DNA of 64,000 nt. Source: Sansalvadorimonas sp965221135. GTDB taxonomy: Bacteria; Pseudomonadota; Gammaproteobacteria; Pseudomonadales; Endozoicomonadaceae. Shown here in pieces: positions 44,766 through 55,547 of the stretch; position 1 is the first letter of the stretch, and the number at the start of each line of letters is the position of its first letter. Both the position numbers and the translations under genes were made by a program. The stretch is from positions 26,042 through 90,041 of the forward strand of contig CBDCRZ010000030.1 of NCBI GenBank assembly GCA_965221135.1. Reading direction: 5' to 3'. The notes beneath the pieces were generated by a model, which saw nothing but the letters and a program-made list of their open reading frames with translations, was not told the DNA's origin and ran no database searches.

Positions 44766-46901
44766 TCAAGCTTTTCGAAGCTGCTCGACCACATCAATAG
44801 TCACCCGTGCCACCTCGATAATCTCATCCACAGCAATAGGTGCAGGCTTGCCGTCCTTAACGGATTGCAAAAATGCCGCAGCACAAGCTTCCTGCCCCTT
44901 ATCCTGCTTGCTCAGGTTTAACTTCTTGAAACCTGGCCAGTTAAAACCAGTCATTTTTCGGAAGTTATCAATCTGCAAGGTACCACCGGCAGCAAAAACT
45001 TCGATGCGCTCTTTTGGGAAGCTACTGCCGCCATTGGCCAGGTAGTGAATAACACCAAACGATCCATCAGCAAAATTGAGCATAAGGGCGGCCTTATCTT
45101 CCCTAATCTCTACTGAAGGCACATTGCCCATCTGAGTAGCCTGAAAACCAGTAATCGCACTGCCCGCCAGAAAACGCATCAGGTCAATATAGTGGCAGGC
45201 TTCGCCCAGTATACGGCCACCGCCCGCTGCCGGGTCCTGAGTCCAATGGTCGGCCGGAATAGCACCGGCATTCATAGTCATGATGAACGACTTTGGTTCT
45301 TTAATACCATCCAGCAGTGATTTCATTTTCTGGACTTGCGGAGAGAAGCGACGGTTATAACCCACCATCAGCCGAGGCTGTTTTTCCGGAACGCCCAGCG
45401 CCTCGACAATACCATCAATTTCGTTATGGTTCAGAGCAAGGGGCTTTTCTACAAAGACATTCTTCCCTGCCTGCAGGGTTTGAGTCACAAACGCAGCATG
45501 ACTGTTATGCTGGGTCACAATCGCCACGGTGTTTATGGATGGGTTGGCCAGCATGCTATCGACATCGGTAGAGGCTTCTACAAAACCAGCTTTCTTCCCA
45601 TGATGCACACCACTAACACCACCACTGGTCACAATGGTGTTGAATCTGGCACCGGCCTTTTCAAAGGCTGGAATCAACATACGGGATGCGTAATTACCGG
45701 CTCCGATAAAACCACATACCGGTTCATTAGGTTGATAGTCCGGCTTTTTATCGGACAACATCACCCGATCAACACGCAGTTCTGCAAGCGGTTTTTCCGG
45801 ATACTGAAGCAGAATACCCAAAGCTCCGGGAACATCCGTTAAAGTCTGGTAAGCCGTAAGGGCATCGCCGAAACTGAAGCGGTGTGAAATCAACGGTTTC
45901 ATGTCCAGACGACCATCGGCCATCATATCCAGAATCGCTTCAAAGTTTCGTTGCTCGGTCCAGCGAACAAAGCCCAGCGGATAGTCTTGGCCCTTGTCTT
46001 CGTAGTTGGCATCGTAGCGCCCAGGCCCATAAGAGCAGGAGACCTGAAAAGACAACTCCTTCTCATAAAAATCCGCCCGGCTCAGGTTAAGGCCAGTTAC
46101 CCCAACCAGAATAATACGGCCCCGCTTACGACTCATCTGGGCAGCCTGAGTCACCGGATCATTGGATTTGGTGCTCGCAGTAATCAGCACCGCATCAACA
46201 CCGTTACCCCGGGAAAAGGCCAGCCCTGCCGCTACCGGATCTTCACCTTTGCCCAGATTCACGGTTTCGGCACCAAACTGCCGAGCCAAAGCCAGCTTGT
46301 CTTCATCGAAATCAATACCGAGAACCCGACACCCTTGAGCACGCAGTAGTTGTACGGTAACAAGGCCAATCAACCCAAGACCAGTCACCACTACGCATTC
46401 ACCAAGGGTGGGCTGAGCAAGTCGGATACCCTGCAGGCCAATGGCGGCCAGCACAGTAAAAGCGGCTGATTCATCGTCGACATTTTCGGGGATTTTGGCA
46501 CACAAATTATTCGGCACTCGAACAATATCGGCATGGGGGCCATTGCTGACAACCCGATCACCCGCACAAAAATCACTGACGCCGTTGCCCACATCAAGCA
46601 CAACACCCGTGTTGCAATAACCCAGTGGTAACGGCTGATCCAGTTTCGATTTGATGGCATCCAATGTTGTGGCCAAACCATCGGTTCGAACCTTTTCGAT
46701 AACCATCTTAACTTTATCCGGCTGCTTTCGTGCTTTTTCCAGCAGGTTGGCCTGACCGAATTCAACCAGCATCCGTTCGGTGCCAGCGGAAATCAGGGAG
46801 GTTTTACTCTGGATTAACAGTTGGCCGGATTTGGATTTTGGGGATGGAGCTTCAACCAGTGATGTTTCGCCGGTAGACATGTTTTGGAGGATTTGGTGCA
46901 C
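44766..46901 (-). CDS. Bidomain oxidoreductase (zinc alcohol dehydrogenase + Gfo/Idh/MocA)
   Basis: 711 residues. Residues 1-370 are an MDR-type dehydrogenase with TGLGLIGLVTVQLLRAQGCR for NAD binding. Residues 385-711 are a Gfo/Idh/MocA oxidoreductase with CGFIGAGNYASRMLIPAFEK and VFVEKPLALN. The start MHQILQNMSTGETSLVEAPSP is the usual one. This fusion is common in O-antigen and exopolysaccharide clusters next to heparinase-like genes; its substrate is not known. Confidence 0.88.
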   Translation of the reverse strand: MHQILQNMSTGETSLVEAPSPKSKSGQLLIQSKTSLISAGTERMLVEFGQANLLEKARKQPDKVKMVIEKVRTDGLATTLDAIKSKLDQPLPLGYCNTGVVLDVGNGVSDFCAGDRVVSNGPHADIVRVPNNLCAKIPENVDDESAAFTVLAAIGLQGIRLAQPTLGECVVVTGLGLIGLVTVQLLRAQGCRVLGIDFDEDKLALARQFGAETVNLGKGEDPVAAGLAFSRGNGVDAVLITASTKSNDPVTQAAQMSRKRGRIILVGVTGLNLSRADFYEKELSFQVSCSYGPGRYDANYEDKGQDYPLGFVRWTEQRNFEAILDMMADGRLDMKPLISHRFSFGDALTAYQTLTDVPGALGILLQYPEKPLAELRVDRVMLSDKKPDYQPNEPVCGFIGAGNYASRMLIPAFEKAGARFNTIVTSGGVSGVHHGKKAGFVEASTDVDSMLANPSINTVAIVTQHNSHAAFVTQTLQAGKNVFVEKPLALNHNEIDGIVEALGVPEKQPRLMVGYNRRFSPQVQKMKSLLDGIKEPKSFIMTMNAGAIPADHWTQDPAAGGGRILGEACHYIDLMRFLAGSAITGFQATQMGNVPSVEIREDKAALMLNFADGSFGVIHYLANGGSSFPKERIEVFAAGGTLQIDNFRKMTGFNWPGFKKLNLSKQDKGQEACAAAFLQSVKDGKPAPIAVDEIIEVARVTIDVVEQLRKA

Positions 46902-46905
46902 GATA

Positions 46906-48285
46906 TTAACGCTCGATATTATTTACAACGGCTTTGAATTTCCCAGTTGAAGATTTTTCTATGGTGTCTACATAGGAAAATTCAACCAATAACTGGGAAC
47001 AAATAATGTCCTTAACCCTTTGGCGCAATGTCTTTTCTAGCGTGTCAATATTTTCATCAGAGCGGAGTTTTATACACATGATAATTTTGTTCAATTCATT
47101 TTGAACAACTTGGGCTTCTTCTATTGTACTTGTATCTTTAAATAGATAATCAAAACGCATAATCTTTCTGCCATCAACTGTCAGCACATAATCATCAACT
47201 CGACCTTCGATGCTATGAAAAACTTTACTATGCCTCCCACATGGGCATTTGAAATCATCAGGCATTTGAACGGCAACATCCCCAGTATCATAACGCAGCA
47301 AGGGGAAAGCTTCGTTAAAAAAACCAGTGCCGATTAAACGGCCTTTCTTCTTACCATCAGGTAATAGTTCTTCATCAACAAGCTCAACGTGGCAGAATTC
47401 AAAGTCCTCATGGTAGTACCCATGCAAACATTTTGAAAGATTACAATTGCCCTCTGTCAACCCATATTGGTCGGTAATAATGGCACCAGTAAATCTGGAG
47501 ATTTCATCATTCTGATAGTCAAGAGTATTTTCTGCACCACAGAAAATCACTTTTGGCTTAGAGTTATTCTTCAGAGCAAGGCCATTATTATTGGCCAATC
47601 TGGATACTTCAGAGATAATACTCGGATACCCGCTATAAAATTCAGGAGAAATAGAATTTAAAAAGCCAACTATAGAACCAATATTTTTGTTATTAATATG
47701 CTGCATATTGATCAGATATTGATTTTGAGCTTTATTATATCGCCAGAAAGGTGGCTTAATCTGGTTACTTGGAACAACCAGTTTTCCCGTGAAATTTACA
47801 CTTAAATCCTTATAACGTACGCCAAACCTGTGCCTGTGCCTGAACCACACTGCCCACTGCATTGATGTATCATCATATGTCCTCATCATACTTAGAGCTT
47901 TACCAGTCGTACCACTTGTTTTTATATGATAACGGTGTCTAGCATTTTTATTATAGAAAAAATAAAAATTACCAGTAATATTCTCTTTAATTAAAATAGG
48001 AATTGATAAAAGTGCACCATAAGGATCATTAATAATCCTCAAAGAATTACCATCAATACACCTTGAGTAGTAAGGAATTCTTTTTGATAAAACAATAAGA
48101 TTCGCCAGCTTTTCTTTCTTATAATACTCTATACTCTTTTCATCCAACCACTCTGTACGGGTTAATTCAGAAAAAGACATCTTAAAGCTGGCTCTGAATC
48201 TTTTCTTCGCTTCTATATATCCGTATATAGTACAGAATATATTTTGTAGAAAGATAGGAGAAAGCTTATAAATTATATCAAACAT
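46906..48285 (-). CDS. CapK-like adenylate-forming family protein
   Basis: 459 residues related to phenylacetate-CoA ligases and capsule protein CapK. Seen: HIKTSGTTGKALSMMRTYDD (nucleotide-binding loop), TDQYGLTEGNC and the C-terminal lysine-bearing end EKSSTGKFKAVVNN. In capsule clusters its exact job is unclear; acyl or amino-acid activation is the usual guess. AT-rich relative to neighbours, like the three genes upstream. Overlaps the preceding glycosyltransferase by 8 bp. Confidence 0.8.
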   Translation of the reverse strand: MFDIIYKLSPIFLQNIFCTIYGYIEAKKRFRASFKMSFSELTRTEWLDEKSIEYYKKEKLANLIVLSKRIPYYSRCIDGNSLRIINDPYGALLSIPILIKENITGNFYFFYNKNARHRYHIKTSGTTGKALSMMRTYDDTSMQWAVWFRHRHRFGVRYKDLSVNFTGKLVVPSNQIKPPFWRYNKAQNQYLINMQHINNKNIGSIVGFLNSISPEFYSGYPSIISEVSRLANNNGLALKNNSKPKVIFCGAENTLDYQNDEISRFTGAIITDQYGLTEGNCNLSKCLHGYYHEDFEFCHVELVDEELLPDGKKKGRLIGTGFFNEAFPLLRYDTGDVAVQMPDDFKCPCGRHSKVFHSIEGRVDDYVLTVDGRKIMRFDYLFKDTSTIEEAQVVQNELNKIIMCIKLRSDENIDTLEKTLRQRVKDIICSQLLVEFSYVDTIEKSSTGKFKAVVNNIER

Positions 48286-49192
48286 TACTTACCTCCATAA
48301 AATCAATCACTTGATGAACACTAGTAAGTTTCGGGGTAGAAGTAATAAAATCAATAGAACTGATTAAATTTAATTTATCTAAAAAATCTTTTTTACAACC
48401 ATGCATATATGTATAAGAGAATTCTGGCCTTTCAACTACATCGCTTGCAAGAACCTTTACCCCTAAAAGACCTGCTTCTAAAATCGCCAAGGACATCCCA
48501 TCAGTCGATGTTGGTCTTATATAAATTTCCGAACTAGACAAAAGCTTGCGAAAATCAGTAGCTTCTGCCATATAAGTAACTCCTTGACGATTATCAAACA
48601 AACTTTTGTAACTACCCGAAAGGTCAACAACAACAATGGTGTTATTTTTTAAAATATCATCAAGAGCATTATAAATAAATGTTGCACCATAAATTTCAGC
48701 GCCATTTAAAGATTTATTATTATTTATATAAAAAACAATTTTTCCTTTTGAATTATTTCCATCTTTTACTTTTTCAAGAGAGTCATAGACTTGCAAGTTT
48801 TCTTTGTAAATTGTTGTCTGTTTAAGGCACCTTTTATTCATTCTCTTAAGTTGATAGAGAACTGTATCATTCAAACAAAACACACCATCAGATAACTGAA
48901 TACTTAAATATACAAAAGGATCCCTCATGTCAAAAGCACCACCATGCTTAACAAAAAAAACCTTTCTTCGTAACAACTTACCTGTAATAACATACAAGAA
49001 TCTTTTAAAGGAATTCGAGTAATTAATGTGCCAAACACTGTATTTAAAATCAAACATTCTAAAAAAAGAGAACAAATCAATCTCTGCATTTAGATTATCA
49101 GCTTTATCAGCAGCATCAAAAAGATTTTCAATAAACAATGTTACACCTCCAATTGGAGGAGGAAAGCCACCAAAAATTAATATAGATCTCAT
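48278..49192 (-). CDS. Glycosyltransferase, GT4-like
   Basis: 304 residues starting MRSILIFGGFPPPIGGVTLF. The C-terminal domain has EIYIRPTSTDGMSLAILEAG LLGVKVLASDVVERPE, the sugar-nucleotide-binding E-x7-E pattern of GT4 enzymes. The acceptor domain is short. The gene is very AT-rich, suggesting horizontal acquisition with its neighbours. A 194-bp AT-rich gap separates it from the gene upstream. Confidence 0.8.
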   Translation of the reverse strand: MRSILIFGGFPPPIGGVTLFIENLFDAADKADNLNAEIDLFSFFRMFDFKYSVWHINYSNSFKRFLYVITGKLLRRKVFFVKHGGAFDMRDPFVYLSIQLSDGVFCLNDTVLYQLKRMNKRCLKQTTIYKENLQVYDSLEKVKDGNNSKGKIVFYINNNKSLNGAEIYGATFIYNALDDILKNNTIVVVDLSGSYKSLFDNRQGVTYMAEATDFRKLLSSSEIYIRPTSTDGMSLAILEAGLLGVKVLASDVVERPEFSYTYMHGCKKDFLDKLNLISSIDFITSTPKLTSVHQVIDFMEVSNV

Positions 49193-49386
49193 ATAAATCT
49201 CGGATTAGATAATCACCGACTGTGCTGGAGCTTATTGGGGCATCTTAGAATACACCCAATGACATGAATCAAAACAAGTACAGCCCACACGTAAAAATTA
49301 AAAAATATGGCGAAGCAGAGACACAACTTATCACAGTAACTTGTATCTAACTGCCAGAAGCGGAACCTCAAACATGGACTAGTTTT

Positions 49387-50340
49387 CTACCAAGTAAGGC
49401 TTGTAGCGGATGAATAAATTAAATCGAAATTTTCATTACTTATCATAGGGCTAAGTTCATCAACTAAAACAGAATTTTGATCATCATCTAAAACATAACC
49501 AATTTCATCAATAAAATTAGAATAATCGCCAACATATTTTGTAGCAATAGGGATAACTCCTCTAGAAATATATTCCACGAATTTCACAGGCGAAGCCGTC
49601 GTATTTACAACATTATTATCTCTTAGTATAAAACCAAAGTCAGCCATATCTAAATAATCAAAGACTTCGTTTCTACAGCAACTTTGCACCATGAAATTCT
49701 TTATACCGCACTCAAACATAATAGTTTTTGCTTTTTCTGTATCTTTAGTAATCACTATAAATTCAGTTTTATCATTCTCGACAGACTTATATATCCTGCA
49801 TGCTCTATCAAAACTTTGCCATTTTGACAACGATCCAACATAAATAAAAACGAGATTGTCTTTTGTTTTTTTTATTTTTCTTACAACAAATTTTTTATTT
49901 ATTTTACATGCTTCTACATGAATATCTTTTTTACCATAGTTCCGAATCAAATAGTCTTTTAATTTTTCAGAAACAGTCCAGACCTCATGAGCACATATAT
50001 AAGAAAACCATTCAAGACAATATAAAATCTTTTTCCTGATGATTGAGCGTTTCCGCATAAATGATTCTTCAGAGATAATCCCACGAAAGTCAAAACAAAT
50101 ATGAAGGTTTTTTTTAAATAGTTTACCGTATAGATAAATTAATAAGAAATCAGTAACCGACCTTACATATACCCAAGATCTTTTTTCCACATGATTGATT
50201 TTTTTTAATTTTAAGTGAAATTGAGGAGTGGAGAAACTAATATATTTTTTTTGTTTATTCTCGAACTTGTCACAAATTTGTGACTCAAATATCTCTCTTG
50301 ACATTCCCTTTGGAATACAAATATACATTAAAAAACCCAT
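49387..50340 (-). CDS. Glycosyltransferase, GT4-like
   Basis: 317 residues from MGFLMYICIPKG, or from the M four codons later (50328), which avoids the 13-bp overlap with the gene upstream. A GT-B layout is suggested by LVFIYVGSLSKWQSFDRACR and SPVKFVEYISRGVIPIATKY near the C-terminus. Low GC. Sequence support is moderate. Confidence 0.7.
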   Translation of the reverse strand: MGFLMYICIPKGMSREIFESQICDKFENKQKKYISFSTPQFHLKLKKINHVEKRSWVYVRSVTDFLLIYLYGKLFKKNLHICFDFRGIISEESFMRKRSIIRKKILYCLEWFSYICAHEVWTVSEKLKDYLIRNYGKKDIHVEACKINKKFVVRKIKKTKDNLVFIYVGSLSKWQSFDRACRIYKSVENDKTEFIVITKDTEKAKTIMFECGIKNFMVQSCCRNEVFDYLDMADFGFILRDNNVVNTTASPVKFVEYISRGVIPIATKYVGDYSNFIDEIGYVLDDDQNSVLVDELSPMISNENFDLIYSSATSLTW

Positions 50341-51425
50341 CTTAAATTTCGCAGTGTAACCATTAAAAATGATAAACCTATAAAAAACATCAGCGAATAT
50401 GATTTGCTATCCTTCTTCACTAGTTTAAATAAGAATATTGCAAATGGAATGAATGCAACTCTCACTCTTTCTTGAAAACCATCATTTATAAGTGTGTAAG
50501 CAACCATATTAAACACAAAGAAGAAATAAATAAAATACAAAATCTCCGCATCTTCAGATGAGGTGGAATTTTCAAATACAGTTATCAAAATCAAATATGT
50601 AAAATACAACCATACAAATGAAAACACGACTAGTGAGATATGGTTAAAAATTCTTCCTTGATAATATGATTGACCGACAACATAGTCGGCAACAATATTA
50701 AATGTTGAAGTACCAATAAACGATAGCGGAATCTTAACAACCCTAGAAATATCAAGTGCTTGGTGTTTATTCAAACAAACTATGACCACTGCGATGGCAA
50801 AGCATAACGAAAAAACTAACACTCTTCTACTTGATAGATAACGAGCAGTGATAAAAGAAAACGTGATAGCGGCAAAAACAACTGTCACAAATTCATCACG
50901 AAAAAGGAGAAGCAAACCACTTAAAAAAATCGTGAAACGTATATTCTTTGAAAAGTATACGCTATATATTAAAAAATATAGAATACTAGCAATATATATA
51001 TCTCTATAGTTTAAAAAAATTGGAAACACTGGAGCCAAAAACAAGAAAAAAGTAATATAAAGATCAGGATCTCTACTTACAAAAACTTTTTTTGACGCGT
51101 GAGCAATAACAGTAAGCCAAAGTAAAAATGAAATAACTACAAGTAATAATGACTGCAGAAAAATGTCTTCGGGAAAGGCTAATACAGAAACGTAATTTAA
51201 AAACAAATAGCCCCAATATTTTTTATCCCAATTAAATTTCTCAATTGACTCAATCAGAGATAAACCAGACTCAACCGAACCATAAATATATCTACCACCT
51301 AAATTGTAATAACTAGCATCGCCACTCGGAAAAGCTGAAATATCTGTAATCAACGCTAAAAACACGTAAATCACGAATAAAATAAAATAAAATAAACAAT
51401 AATATCTGAAATTCAAAATATTCAC
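50328..51425 (-). CDS. Multi-spanning membrane protein, candidate Wzy polymerase (EpsG-like)
   Basis: 365 residues with about ten hydrophobic segments. The periplasmic-type motif FPSGDASYYNLGGRYIYG sits after the first helix, and FRDEFVTVVFAAITFSFITA follows mid-protein. Polymerases are too divergent to prove by motif; position between Wzx and the glycosyltransferases supports the call. Very AT-rich. Confidence 0.6.
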   Translation of the reverse strand: MNILNFRYYCLFYFILFVIYVFLALITDISAFPSGDASYYNLGGRYIYGSVESGLSLIESIEKFNWDKKYWGYLFLNYVSVLAFPEDIFLQSLLLVVISFLLWLTVIAHASKKVFVSRDPDLYITFFLFLAPVFPIFLNYRDIYIASILYFLIYSVYFSKNIRFTIFLSGLLLLFRDEFVTVVFAAITFSFITARYLSSRRVLVFSLCFAIAVVIVCLNKHQALDISRVVKIPLSFIGTSTFNIVADYVVGQSYYQGRIFNHISLVVFSFVWLYFTYLILITVFENSTSSEDAEILYFIYFFFVFNMVAYTLINDGFQERVRVAFIPFAIFLFKLVKKDSKSYSLMFFIGLSFLMVTLRNLRWVF

Positions 51426-51518
51426 TTCAATTACAAATTACTTTGTAGAAAATTATAAACTCGTTACAATCGGCATAAAAAGCATGAATAACGATACCAC
51501 AATTGGCCTCTTGCCCAC

Positions 51519-52837
51519 GGAAAACGCATGCCCCCCGCGCTATCACTGGCCTCAAGTCTTCTCCGTTTTAGAGGTCGGCAGAGAAGATCCATCCAGAATC
51601 TTTTCCATGTAGTCGGTATTCATTGCGGCACACTTCATTTTTCTCTGAATACCGGCCTTGAAGGATGTCTCATTCTTTAAAAGATTCTGAACAGTGTGCC
51701 TGAAGCCTGAAAGAATCTCAGCGCCATCCCCACGACGTATCTGGCAAGCATCTTCCTGCATCGCAACATCCAGAACATAGTGCAAACTATTCTCGATAGA
51801 CCAATGACTCCGGACACTTGTCGCCAGTTTTTCTGCTGTAAGGTCTGCGGAGCTGATGTAATAACGGATGCTGACATCCTCTATGTTTTGAGGCGTATCA
51901 CCCACCTGCCGAAAGGCAACAACTGCCCCCAGGGTTTTCATATCTTTCCAGTCAAAAGAGCGGTGACGAACTCATCGAAAATATCACTGACAATATGAAC
52001 GCGGTGCTCATGTCGTCCACGATTTTTCTCAATCGTTTCAAAGGTATTTTCAAACTCACCCTTCAGAATTTTATGCATGGGAAAATACTTCTTAAAAGCT
52101 TCATGGAGCTTGGATTGGTTACCTTTTACAGCCAGAAGGTAGTCTGCTTCTTTCGCCCTGATTTTTGCGGCTATGTCACGCTGACACCCCATAGCATCAA
52201 GGCTGACGAGGCATCCCTTGATTGACAAAAGATCCAGCAATTCTGGAATTGCGGTAATCTCATTGCTTTTCGCATCTGTTTTGACCTGAGCGAGTACCAC
52301 CCCATTGGCAGAGCAAAAAGCGCTCACCATGTGAATGGGATCGAGCCTGTTTTTTCTGTCACCAGAGCCACGAACAGCCTTACCATCAATAGCGACTACA
52401 GTTCCATCCGTTGCCTTATAACAGCCCTGCATCCACTCAGAAAAAATCGTGTGAAAGTGCTTCGCGTTAACCACGCTGACAACCCGTTCAATGGTATCGT
52501 GGGATGGAATTCCTTTTGAAAAATCGCATATTGTTTTCAGCCAATCCTCACGCATCCGTCCAAAATCGGCAATCTCTGTCCAGCCCTTGGCTCCACCAAT
52601 CATGGCACAGATAGTGAGCAGCAGAATATCACTCAGCTGATGGTCGACCTTCCAGTGTTGGCGAAAGTCTTGAAGTTCAGAAAGTTGGTTGATCAAACTG
52701 TATGCATTCACGTCGACTGTGCTCGTTATTCGTCCATGGACGGATATAAACACAAAATGAAAGAAGAATTAAGCCGCGAGTGTTAATCGCGAACCTGTTG
52801 TCACGTCAGTGATAGCAAGGGGTTTCATGCGTTTTCC
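51519..52837 (-). mobile_element. ISAs1-family insertion sequence, copy 1
   Basis: Bounded by inverted repeats GGAAAACGCATG (51519) and CATGCGTTTTCC (ending 52837), with a nearby second GCGTTTTCC at the right end. It separates the wzx-like gene from the wzy candidate and may disturb read-through of the operon. Near-identical to the copy at 63168. Confidence 0.8.
51552..52753 (-). pseudogene. ISAs1-family transposase, frameshifted
   Basis: The H-repeat/ISAs1 transposase frame starts MFISVHGRITSTVDVNAYSL and carries ATDGTVVAIDGKAVRGSGDR (catalytic Asp) and HRVHIVSDIFDEFV. At 51963 one T is missing compared with copy 2 (CGGTGACG against CGGTTGACG), so the frame ends in VTALLTGKI. The C-terminal 130 residues (HWSIENSLHYVLDVAMQEDA) remain open in another frame. 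Confidence 0.88.
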
Positions 52838-52999
52838 CTGTGCGTTTTCCCTGTCTGCATGCATAGGGTAGGCGCATGTCAATATATGCTTCTCAAGGTC
52901 TGAAGAGCGGCACGATAAAATGATTGGTGAGTTTATCTCAAGAAATCATTATCAATCAGTGTAAGGCACTACCCAGTTCATATATATAAGTCTACTTGC

Positions 53000-54415
53000 T
53001 TACTTCACTTTTGACCTTGCACTAATAAAACTCACTACTTCACGGAGCTCGCCCTTAAAGCTAAAAAATGCTGCAGCAAGCAGGAAAAACCAAAACACCA
53101 GCATATATGAGTAGATACCTGCGCCATATAGTGTAGTAAAACTTGCTCCTACCACCGACAAAGCTGAGTATCCGTAGAGCATCAGCCTTGGCATCGGCTT
53201 CCACAGATAAATTGAAAACTCTGTACGCATTACGAAAAACACCCAAAAGGAAATACAAGTACTGACAGCCGCACCACCCGCACCGAAGCGTGGAATCATC
53301 AGCCAGTTCCCGACAAGGTTAACTACAAAGGCGACCAGAGCTGCCAGCAGGGCAAAACTGCTGCGCCGTGATACCCCTATGCCCATTACGGTTGTTTCTG
53401 ACAGTGTGTAGAGCAACGGTGCACCAAGGCACGAAACCAGAATCCATTGCACTGCTGCATAGTTCGCCGGCAAAAAAAGTGTGACGACCCATGACAGCAT
53501 GCCTGCCAGACAAAACAGCAAAACAACAAGACAAAGGATATAACGGTTTACTTTGTATACGTTTTCAAGCCCCTCACCTTTGCTGGCCCATTTGTAAACC
53601 ATAGGTGCCCAGACAGTGGAGAAAACACTTTGCAGTATGGTTGCTGCCCCAGCAAAGCTCACGGCCACTGCGTAAATACCAAGCTCTTCGAAGCTTACCA
53701 TTGCACGCAAAAACACCTTATCGATGGCGGTCAGTCCCCAGTAGGCAACCCCACCCAATATCAACGGGAAACCAAAGCCCAGCATTCCTTTTAGGCGTTG
53801 AAGATCCAGCGGAGCTGTTATTCCTGCTATCCACTCCCTCCGGGTATTGAACGCAAGAACCACGCATACAAGTAGAAAGGCAACTGTATTTGCAAGTACC
53901 AGATTGGTGAGGTTTTTATCGACACCAAGCCAGACATAACCACCGACGATCACGATTAATACCAGCTTGTGCAACAACTGGCTCATTGAGTATGCCAGGC
54001 CTTGTTCGTTCATTCGCAGCACCAATGACAAGAAGCGGGATATGAACGCAGCCAGCAAGACTGTCGCTATCAGCAGGCTCAAGTGCCATTCGGGGCGCTC
54101 AAAAACCCAGCCCGCAAGGGTGCCAGTGAATGACAACAAGCCCAACAAAGTAACTAACAGTATTGATAAACCCGGCAATAGGGCGCGTATCAGAAGCGCT
54201 GGTTTATCATCTACCTCATGAAACTCACGCACATAAGCCTGATCCAGCCCAAGACTGAATAGAAGAGTGCTGAAACCAATGGTGACCTGCAGCATAGCCA
54301 TTCTGCCGACTTCTTCCTGTGAAAAAAACCAGGTAATGATTGGCAGTGTTATAAGACCTAGTAGTGCGCCGGCAATGGGACCTATGGCGAAAGCAGCAAT
54401 TTTTTGGGGGGTCAC
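53000..54415 (-). CDS. wzx: Wzx-type polysaccharide flippase
   Basis: 471 residues with 12-14 membrane helices, polysaccharide-synthesis/MATE type. The start MTPQKIAAFAIGPIAGALLG LITLP is characteristic (helix 1 with conserved glycines). The segment FSQEEVGRMAMLQVTIGFST follows. It should flip the lipid-linked repeat unit across the inner membrane. ATGA overlap with the upstream aminotransferase. Confidence 0.88.
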   Translation of the reverse strand: MTPQKIAAFAIGPIAGALLGLITLPIITWFFSQEEVGRMAMLQVTIGFSTLLFSLGLDQAYVREFHEVDDKPALLIRALLPGLSILLVTLLGLLSFTGTLAGWVFERPEWHLSLLIATVLLAAFISRFLSLVLRMNEQGLAYSMSQLLHKLVLIVIVGGYVWLGVDKNLTNLVLANTVAFLLVCVVLAFNTRREWIAGITAPLDLQRLKGMLGFGFPLILGGVAYWGLTAIDKVFLRAMVSFEELGIYAVAVSFAGAATILQSVFSTVWAPMVYKWASKGEGLENVYKVNRYILCLVVLLFCLAGMLSWVVTLFLPANYAAVQWILVSCLGAPLLYTLSETTVMGIGVSRRSSFALLAALVAFVVNLVGNWLMIPRFGAGGAAVSTCISFWVFFVMRTEFSIYLWKPMPRLMLYGYSALSVVGASFTTLYGAGIYSYMLVFWFFLLAAAFFSFKGELREVVSFISARSKVK

Positions 54416-55545
54416 AAGTAAAACTCTTCAATCGTCGAAATAACCCGCGAGTGATCGACTCTGGGAAGCCCATACCACATCGGCAATCTGACCAATCGTT
54501 CACTTTCCGTAGTTGTATAACGATTTTCACCCTGGAAACGCGCGAACTGTTCACCGGCTGCCGCCGTATGCAGTGGGATGTAGTGGAAAACTGCCAAAAT
54601 GTCGTTCACTTTTAGGTGATTAAGAAGCGCCGTACGCTCATCCATGTCCGCAGCCTTAAGGTAGAACATGTGGGCATTGTGGGTACAGGCTGCGGGGATG
54701 GTCGGTAATTCTATTTTGCCTGCTGTCTGTAGCGATAGCAGCGCATCATAGTAAGACTGCCAGCTTGCAAGGCGGTTTGTGTTGATCTCATCAGCGCGTG
54801 CCAATTGTCCCCACAGAAACGCCGACTGCAACTCGCTGGGTAAGTAACTACTGCCTACATCGACCCACTGGTATTTATCGACCATGCCGCGAAAGAATTG
54901 GCTACGGTTGGTACCTTTTTCACGGATGACCTCGGCTCGATTTATAAACTTTTCATCGTTTATGATAAGAAGCCCACCTTCTCCACCGCTGGTGTAGTTT
55001 TTTGTCTCATGAAAGCTGAATGCCGCAAAGTGACCAATAGTACCCAGCGCCTTGCCTTTATAGCGACTCATCATGCCTTGTGCGGCATCTTCAATCACAA
55101 ACAGTTTATGACGATTGGCAATATCCATAATGGTATCCATTTCACAAGCAACACCTGCGTAATGGACGGGGACAATAGCACGTGTTTTGTCCGTGATCGC
55201 TGCTTCGATCAACTGCTCGTCAATGTTCATGGTGTCGCGACGAATGTCCACAAAGACAACTTTTGCGCCACGCAACACAAAGGCGTTCGCTGTACTGACA
55301 AAGGTATAGCTCGGCATGATCACTTCATCGCCAGGCTGAATGTTTATCAGTAAAGCAGCCAGCTCCAAAGCAGCAGTACAAGAGGGCGTGAGCAGTGATT
55401 TTTTGCAGGGTAAAGTTTCTTCAAACCATTTCTGGCATTTTTGGCCAAAAGGCCCATCGCCGGAGATTTTTGGGTTTTGCAGCGCCTGCAGGATGTATTG
55501 TTCTTCATTGCCTGTGACGGGTGGTTTATTGAATACTATATTCAA
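54412..55545 (-). CDS. wecE: dTDP-4-amino-4,6-dideoxygalactose transaminase
   Basis: 377 residues, DegT family, WecE/RffA type. MNIVFNKPPVTGNEEQYILQ is the usual start. PLP lysine in AFSFHETKNYTSGGEGGLLI; SCTAALELAALLI is the cofactor pocket. It converts dTDP-4-keto-6-deoxyglucose to dTDP-4-amino-4,6-dideoxygalactose. It sits directly before the formyltransferase and after RmlA/RmlB in the operon, matching that pathway. Confidence 0.9.
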   Translation of the reverse strand: MNIVFNKPPVTGNEEQYILQALQNPKISGDGPFGQKCQKWFEETLPCKKSLLTPSCTAALELAALLINIQPGDEVIMPSYTFVSTANAFVLRGAKVVFVDIRRDTMNIDEQLIEAAITDKTRAIVPVHYAGVACEMDTIMDIANRHKLFVIEDAAQGMMSRYKGKALGTIGHFAAFSFHETKNYTSGGEGGLLIINDEKFINRAEVIREKGTNRSQFFRGMVDKYQWVDVGSSYLPSELQSAFLWGQLARADEINTNRLASWQSYYDALLSLQTAGKIELPTIPAACTHNAHMFYLKAADMDERTALLNHLKVNDILAVFHYIPLHTAAAGEQFARFQGENRYTTTESERLVRLPMWYGLPRVDHSRVISTIEEFYL

Positions 55546-55547
55546 GA

